Shown here in pieces: positions 14,708 to 19,080 of a stretch of 19,080 nt of DNA. The notes beneath the pieces were generated by a model. The model ran no database searches. It worked only from the letters and a program-made list of their open reading frames with translations, and was not told the DNA's origin. Position 1 is the stretch's first letter, and every line of letters begins with the position of its first letter. The translations under genes were made by a program, and so were the position numbers. This DNA is from Helicobacteraceae bacterium (lineage in GTDB: Bacteria; Campylobacterota; Campylobacteria; Campylobacterales; SZUA-545): assembly GCA_003250175.1 (NCBI GenBank), contig QKHD01000054.1:1-19080 (forward strand). The letters are read 5' to 3'.

Positions 14708-16660
14708 ATGGAAGAGAACGTACTATTCGACCCGCCTGCCGAGCTGAGCAAAAACGCTCGCATCAAAAGCATGGACGAGTATCGTGCCCTTTGCAAGAAA
14801 GCGGAAGATAACTACGAAGGGTTCTGGGGCGACTACGCCAAGGAAAAGATCACCTGGAAAAAGCCGTTTGACAAAGTACTTGACGAAAGCAAAGCCCCGT
14901 TCTATCAGTGGTTTGTAGGCGGAAAACTGAACGTTTCCGAACAGTGCCTCGACCGTCACCTCGAAACCCGCAAGAACAAAGCGGCGATCATCTTCGAAGG
15001 CGAGCTGGGAGATCAAAAGGTTCTGACCTACCGCGAGCTTTACTATGAAGTCAACAAAACCGCCAACCTGCTGAAAAACAAATTCGGCATCAAAAAAGGC
15101 GACCGTGTCGTTATCTACCTGCCCATGATCCCCGAAGCGGCGGTCATGATGCTGGCGTGTGCCCGTATCGGTGCCATCCACTCCATCGTATTCGGCGGTT
15201 TCTCCGCTGACGCGCTCCGCGACCGTGTGATCGACGCCCAGGCGAAACTGGTGGTCACCGCAGACGGCGCCTACCGACGCGGCAAGCCCTATATGCTCAA
15301 ACCGGTCGTTGACGAAGCCCTCACCGACGAGTGCACCAGCGTCGAAGCGGTTCTGATCGTTCAGCGCAACTTCGAAGAGATCGAGTACGTCTCCGGACGC
15401 GACTACATCTACAACGAACTGATCAAAGACCAGCCGGTTAAATGCGAAGCGGAAGTCATGGACAGCGAAGACCCCCTCTTCCTGCTCTACACCTCCGGAA
15501 GTACCGGCAAACCCAAAGGGGTTCAGCACAACTCCGCCGGGTATATTCTCTGGGCGCAGATGACCATGGAATGGGTCTTCGACGTCAAAGAGAACGACAC
15601 CTACTGGTGTACCGCCGACGTCGGCTGGATTACCGGTCACACCTACATCGTCTACGGACCGCTGGCCATGGGTGCCACGACCGTGATGTTCGAAGGGGTA
15701 CCGGTTTACCCTGATCCCGGCCGCTGGTGGAGAATGATCGAAGAGTATCAGGTCAACCAGTTCTATACCGCACCGACCGCGATCCGTCTGCTGCACAAAG
15801 TGGGCAACGACGAACCGGCCAAATACGACCTCTCCAGCCTCAAAGTGCTTGGAACCGTCGGCGAGCCGATCAACCCGGACGCATGGCTCTGGTACTACAA
15901 CGAAATCGGCGGCGGCAAATGCCCGATCGTCGATACCTACTGGCAGACAGAGACCGGCGGTCACATGATCACCCCTCTGCCCGGTGCAACACCGATCAAA
16001 CCGGCCAGTGCGACCTTCCCGCTTCCGGGAATCATCGCCGAAATCATGGACGAAGACGGCAACCCCAAACCGAAAAACGAAAAGGGTCTGATGTGTGTGA
16101 CCAAGCCTTGGCCATCCATGATCCGCGGTATCTGGGGCGATCCGGAGCGCTTTAAAGAGAGCTACTTCGGTACCGCCAAGAAAAACGGCCAGCCCGTCTA
16201 CTTCACCGGTGACGGCGCCATCTATGACGACGACGGCTACATCGTCATCACCGGCCGAACCGACGACGTTATCAACGTCTCCGGACACCGTATGGGTACA
16301 GCGGAAATCGAAGCGGCTGCGGGTAACCACCCCCATGTTGCGGAGTGTGCCGTTGTCGGTAAACCCGATGCCATCAAAGGCGAAGGCGTCTTTATCTATG
16401 TCGTTCTAAAAGGCGAAGATAATCTGGCCGAAGAGGTCGACGTGATGAAAGAGATCAACCAGATCATCGTCAAAGAGATCGGGCCGATCGCCAAAGCGGA
16501 CGAGATCAAATTTGTTCCCGGTCTGCCAAAAACACGAAGCGGCAAGATCATGCGACGTATTCTGCGCGCCATCGCCAAAGGTGAAGAGATCACTCAGGAT
16601 ATCTCCACCCTGGAAGACCCCAGCATCGTTGCAAAAATCCAGACCTGCGTTCTGGGCTAA
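14708..16660 (+). CDS. acs: Acetyl-CoA synthetase (acetate-CoA ligase, AMP-forming)
   Basis: 650 residues, the usual Acs length. It makes acetyl-CoA from acetate, ATP and CoA through acetyl-AMP in the cytoplasm. Adenylation motifs are present: TSGSTGKPKG at 262-271, TYWQTETGG in the middle, YFTGDGAIYDDDGYIVITGR and NVSGHRMGTAEIE at the hinge, and PKTRSGKIMRR with Lys613, the conserved lysine acetylated in other Acs enzymes to switch off the first half-reaction. The ORF is open further upstream to 14633, but ATG 14708 with AGGAG at 14698-14702 and the normal N-terminus MEENVLFDPPAEL decide the start; the 25-residue extension is hydrophobic and AT-rich. It partners with ActP upstream of the haem block. 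Confidence 0.96.
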   Translation: MEENVLFDPPAELSKNARIKSMDEYRALCKKAEDNYEGFWGDYAKEKITWKKPFDKVLDESKAPFYQWFVGGKLNVSEQCLDRHLETRKNKAAIIFEGELGDQKVLTYRELYYEVNKTANLLKNKFGIKKGDRVVIYLPMIPEAAVMMLACARIGAIHSIVFGGFSADALRDRVIDAQAKLVVTADGAYRRGKPYMLKPVVDEALTDECTSVEAVLIVQRNFEEIEYVSGRDYIYNELIKDQPVKCEAEVMDSEDPLFLLYTSGSTGKPKGVQHNSAGYILWAQMTMEWVFDVKENDTYWCTADVGWITGHTYIVYGPLAMGATTVMFEGVPVYPDPGRWWRMIEEYQVNQFYTAPTAIRLLHKVGNDEPAKYDLSSLKVLGTVGEPINPDAWLWYYNEIGGGKCPIVDTYWQTETGGHMITPLPGATPIKPASATFPLPGIIAEIMDEDGNPKPKNEKGLMCVTKPWPSMIRGIWGDPERFKESYFGTAKKNGQPVYFTGDGAIYDDDGYIVITGRTDDVINVSGHRMGTAEIEAAAGNHPHVAECAVVGKPDAIKGEGVFIYVVLKGEDNLAEEVDVMKEINQIIVKEIGPIAKADEIKFVPGLPKTRSGKIMRRILRAIAKGEEITQDISTLEDPSIVAKIQTCVLG

Positions 16661-16670
16661 CCCCTTTTCC

Positions 16671-16688
16671 TTCCCCCTCCCGGGGGAA
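16671..16688 (+). terminator. Hairpin after acs, no T-tract
   Basis: TTCCCCC (16671-16677), loop TCCC, GGGGGAA (16682-16688): a perfect 7-bp stem in the 53-bp gap between acs and the next gene. The lack of a T-run suggests attenuation or mRNA protection rather than full termination, so read-through into the DUF294 gene is likely. TATGAT at 16697-16702 is a weak extra promoter candidate. Confidence 0.4.
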
Positions 16689-16713
16689 CTATCCCATATG
16701 ATAAGGTCTCTTC

Positions 16714-18546
16714 ATGGAAACCGCGACCTTAGATTTTAACTCCTTTATCCGAACCCTCCACCCCTTTGACACCCTGGAACCCTCCCAGCTGCGCCCCATT
16801 CTTGACACCGTCGATATTCTCTACTTTGCCAAGGACGAGACCATTATCAAAGAGGGCGGTGATGCGGCCTATTACCACATCATCGCCAAGGGCTTGGTGG
16901 AGGAGTATCAGGGTGATACGATCGTCACCCGCTACTTTCCCAAGGACTCCTTCGACGCCCCGGCACTCATTAACAAGGTCGCCCAGAGCACCTTTAAGGC
17001 ATCGGAAGAGACGATCATCTTCGGTATCGATAAAGAGGCCTTTTTAGCGCTTTTAAAAACCAACGCCGCCTTCGAGAGCTACTACCTGCAGGATATTGCC
17101 CAAAAGATCAAGAGCCTCTCCGGAAAGGACAGCTCCCGCGAGATGAGCAGCTTTTTGCTGCGCCGGGTCCGAGAGAGCTTTCTGCATGAGGCGATCTCCG
17201 TCGCCCACGACACTCCCATCCGGGATTCGGTCCGGGTGATGAACGACCGCAACCTCGATGCGCTCATCATCAACTTCCCCGACGGCAAGGGGATCGTCAC
17301 CGATAAAGACCTGCGCCGCAAGGTGCTGGTCAAGGACAAACCCCTCACCCACCCCATCGGGGACATCGCCACCAAAAACCTCATTACCATCGATCCGGAG
17401 GACTTCCTCTTTAACGCCCTGCTGCTCATGATGGAGCACTCCATTAAACGCATCGTCGTCAGTGACGACGGCAAGATCACGGGGATTTTGGAGCAGATGG
17501 ACATTATCAGCCTCTTCTCCAACCGCTCCACGCTCATTACCATGCGGATCGAAAAGGCCGCCACTTTGGACGAGCTCAAGGCCTGCTCCGAGGAGATGAT
17601 CTACGTCATCGAATCCCTGCTGGACAAAGGGGTCAAGGTGCGCCACATCACCAAACTCCTGGGCGAACTCAACAACAAGCTCTTTAAAAAGACCTTCGCC
17701 CTCATCGCCCCCAAGGAGCTGGTGGAGAACAGCTGCCTCATCGTACTCGGCAGCGAAGGGCGCAAGGAGCAGGTGCTTAAAACCGATCAGGACAACGCGC
17801 TGATCCTGAAAAACGGCTACACCCACCCCGACCTGCCCGCCATTATGGAGCGTTTTACCCAGACGCTGCTAGGTTTCGGCTACCCCGAATGCCCCGGCAA
17901 GATCATGGTCAACAACCCGCTCTGGTGCCGGGAGCTGAAAAGCTTTAAAGAGCAGCTCTTCGCCTGGACCCACACCTACAGCGAAGAGGGGATGATGAAC
18001 CTCGCCATTTTGTTTGACGCCGCCTTTATCCACGGGGATAAGGAGCTGCTCGAAGAGCTCAAGGTGCATCTCGCCTCGCTGGTTAAAAACGATATGGCCT
18101 TTCTTTCCAACTTTGCCAAACCGGCCCTGATGTTTGAAACCCCGCTCAGCTTTCTGGCTAATTTCGTCACGGAAAAGAGCGCCCACAAGGGCGAGCTGGA
18201 CATTAAAAAAGGGGCGATCTTCGCCCTGGTGCACGGGGTACGCGCCATTGCCATGGAAAAGGGGATCAAAGCCACCGGCACGGTTGACCGGATCAAGGCG
18301 ATCAACAACATGGGGCTCATTAACAAGGAGTTCGCCAGCGAGCTGATCGAATCCTTCAACTTCCTGCTGACCCTTCGGCTGGGCGCCCAGCTGGACAAGC
18401 TCAAAAAAGCCCAGAAGATGGACAACTACCTCAACCCCAATGCCCTGAGCAAGCTTGACCGCGACCTGCTGAGAGACGTGCTCAAGGTGGTCAACGAGTT
18501 TAAAAAGTTCATCACCCACTACTTCAAGCTCGGCCATGTGGTTTAA
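16714..18546 (+). CDS. cNMP-like/CBS/DUF294 nucleotidyltransferase-like protein
   Basis: 610 residues with four parts in order: a cyclic-nucleotide-binding-type jelly roll (about 14-125), two CBS motifs (about 155-210 and 215-270, with GIVTDKDLR at 193-201), a DUF294 nucleotidyltransferase domain (about 290-430) and a DUF294 C-terminal helical domain (about 455-605). The transferase motif GSEGRKEQ (346-353) then TDQDNAL (Asp358, Asp360) resembles the GlnD-type GGxGR...DxD site, so catalysis looks possible; the target is unknown. CBS domains in other proteins bind adenine nucleotides, so energy sensing is a reasonable inference. The cyclic-nucleotide part lacks the canonical phosphate-binding Arg. 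It follows acs by 53 nt (AAGG at 16703-16706) and overlaps the exonuclease gene by 11 nt, a grouping seen near acetate genes in many proteobacteria. Confidence 0.9.
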   Translation: METATLDFNSFIRTLHPFDTLEPSQLRPILDTVDILYFAKDETIIKEGGDAAYYHIIAKGLVEEYQGDTIVTRYFPKDSFDAPALINKVAQSTFKASEETIIFGIDKEAFLALLKTNAAFESYYLQDIAQKIKSLSGKDSSREMSSFLLRRVRESFLHEAISVAHDTPIRDSVRVMNDRNLDALIINFPDGKGIVTDKDLRRKVLVKDKPLTHPIGDIATKNLITIDPEDFLFNALLLMMEHSIKRIVVSDDGKITGILEQMDIISLFSNRSTLITMRIEKAATLDELKACSEEMIYVIESLLDKGVKVRHITKLLGELNNKLFKKTFALIAPKELVENSCLIVLGSEGRKEQVLKTDQDNALILKNGYTHPDLPAIMERFTQTLLGFGYPECPGKIMVNNPLWCRELKSFKEQLFAWTHTYSEEGMMNLAILFDAAFIHGDKELLEELKVHLASLVKNDMAFLSNFAKPALMFETPLSFLANFVTEKSAHKGELDIKKGAIFALVHGVRAIAMEKGIKATGTVDRIKAINNMGLINKEFASELIESFNFLLTLRLGAQLDKLKKAQKMDNYLNPNALSKLDRDLLRDVLKVVNEFKKFITHYFKLGHVV

Positions 18547-19080
18547 GGGGTGGCTGCGCCGAATCAAACGGCGCAAACTGCGTGACGAGGCGTTTGCCTT
18601 TTTGTTTGAGGAGGCTCCGGAGGGTGAATACATCAGCCTCGATTTTGAAACCACCAGCCTCAACCCCCGAAGTGCGGAGATTATCGCCATCGGCGCGGTA
18701 AAAATTCAAAACAGCAAGATCGTCACGTCAGAAAAGTTCGACCGCCTGGTCCGTCCGGAGGGGAAGATGGAGCGCGAAAGCATCACCGTCCACCATCTGC
18801 GCTATACGGATCTGGAACATGCCGAAACCGCTCCGGAGGCTATCAAAGAGCTGCTCCGCTTTATCGGAGCGCGCCCCATTGTGGGGTATTACATCGAGTT
18901 TGATACGAAGATTCTCAACCGCTACGCCAAGGAGCTGATCGGCACGGCGCTACCCAACGATGTCATCGAGGTCTCCGGAATCTACTACAACAAAAAAGAG
19001 CAGCTCATTCCCCAGGGCCACATCGACCTGCGTTTCGATACGATCATGAGAGACCTCGACATTCCCGCCTACGGCAAACA
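18536..19080 (+). CDS. DnaQ-like 3'-5' exonuclease (DEDDh type), 3' end missing
   Basis: About 181 residues are visible from ATG 18536 to the window edge, with no stop. After a basic start (MWFKGWLRRIKRRKLRDEAF) come ExoI motif SLDFETT (Asp36, Glu38) and the ExoII region GYYIEFDTKIL (Asp123), with HHLRYTDL between them; the ExoIII His/Asp motif should lie just past the window. This fits the DNA polymerase III epsilon-like exonuclease superfamily, which degrades DNA or RNA from the 3' end. It overlaps the DUF294 gene by 11 nt. It is probably not the replicative epsilon subunit, as the N-terminal extension and the operon with the DUF294 gene are typical of an accessory enzyme; the substrate is unknown. 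Confidence 0.88.
   Translation, partial: MWFKGWLRRIKRRKLRDEAFAFLFEEAPEGEYISLDFETTSLNPRSAEIIAIGAVKIQNSKIVTSEKFDRLVRPEGKMERESITVHHLRYTDLEHAETAPEAIKELLRFIGARPIVGYYIEFDTKILNRYAKELIGTALPNDVIEVSGIYYNKKEQLIPQGHIDLRFDTIMRDLDIPAYGK

Noticed and set aside
1..19080. CRISPR arrays, tRNA or rRNA genes
   Set aside because: Nothing with regular repeat spacing or cloverleaf-like conserved sequence was seen.

Overview
The window looks like a chromosomal segment of a GC-rich Gram-negative bacterium, most likely a Campylobacterota (Epsilonproteobacteria) lineage. The lineage call rests on the LPP20-type lipoprotein paired with an MltC-like transglycosylase, on an OprD-family porin of the style common in that phylum, and on the general gene repertoire. 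It is inference: no rRNA or tRNA gene is present to confirm it.

Layout. (1) 1-3268, plus strand: acetate uptake module, with the 3' part of an outer-membrane porin, a DUF485 (YjcH-like) membrane protein and an ActP-type acetate symporter. (2) 3465-5065, plus strand: LPP20-like lipoprotein and MltC-like lytic transglycosylase, closed by a strong intrinsic terminator. (3) 5141-13581, plus strand: a Fur-box-controlled haem acquisition operon: hemP (49 aa), TonB-dependent receptor, HmuY-like lipoprotein, a membrane-anchored CobN-like (HmuS-type) chelatase homologue, a short MotA/TolQ/ExbB-like channel protein, a DUF2149 protein with ExbD-like topology, and a DUF2325 protein. Most junctions are 4-nt ATGA overlaps or very short gaps. 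(4) 13582-14421, minus strand: a ZupT-type ZIP metal transporter, convergent with the haem operon with no bases between the two stop codons. (5) 14422-14707: divergent AT-rich regulatory region. (6) 14708-19080, plus strand: acetyl-CoA synthetase, a cNMP/CBS/DUF294 nucleotidyltransferase-like protein and a DEDDh exonuclease cut by the window end.

How the genes may work together. Regions 1 and 6 belong to acetate assimilation (porin and ActP import acetate, Acs activates it); the DUF294 and exonuclease genes are typical companions. They are split by the haem block. The haem block resembles the hmuYRSTUV type of Porphyromonas and Bacteroides. HmuY and the receptor would capture haem and move it to the periplasm. 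The HmuS-like protein, tethered by membrane segments at both ends, would remove the metal there, possibly energised by the ExbB/ExbD-like pair. No haem ABC importer and no haem oxygenase is visible, so released Fe(II) could enter through the adjacent ZupT. This chain is the most interesting system in the window and is partly hypothesis.

A second, genome-scale signal is the palindromic hexamer TCCGGA. It occurs roughly 43 times by hand count, about seven times the composition expectation, in all reading frames, and it also forms the hairpin after actP.
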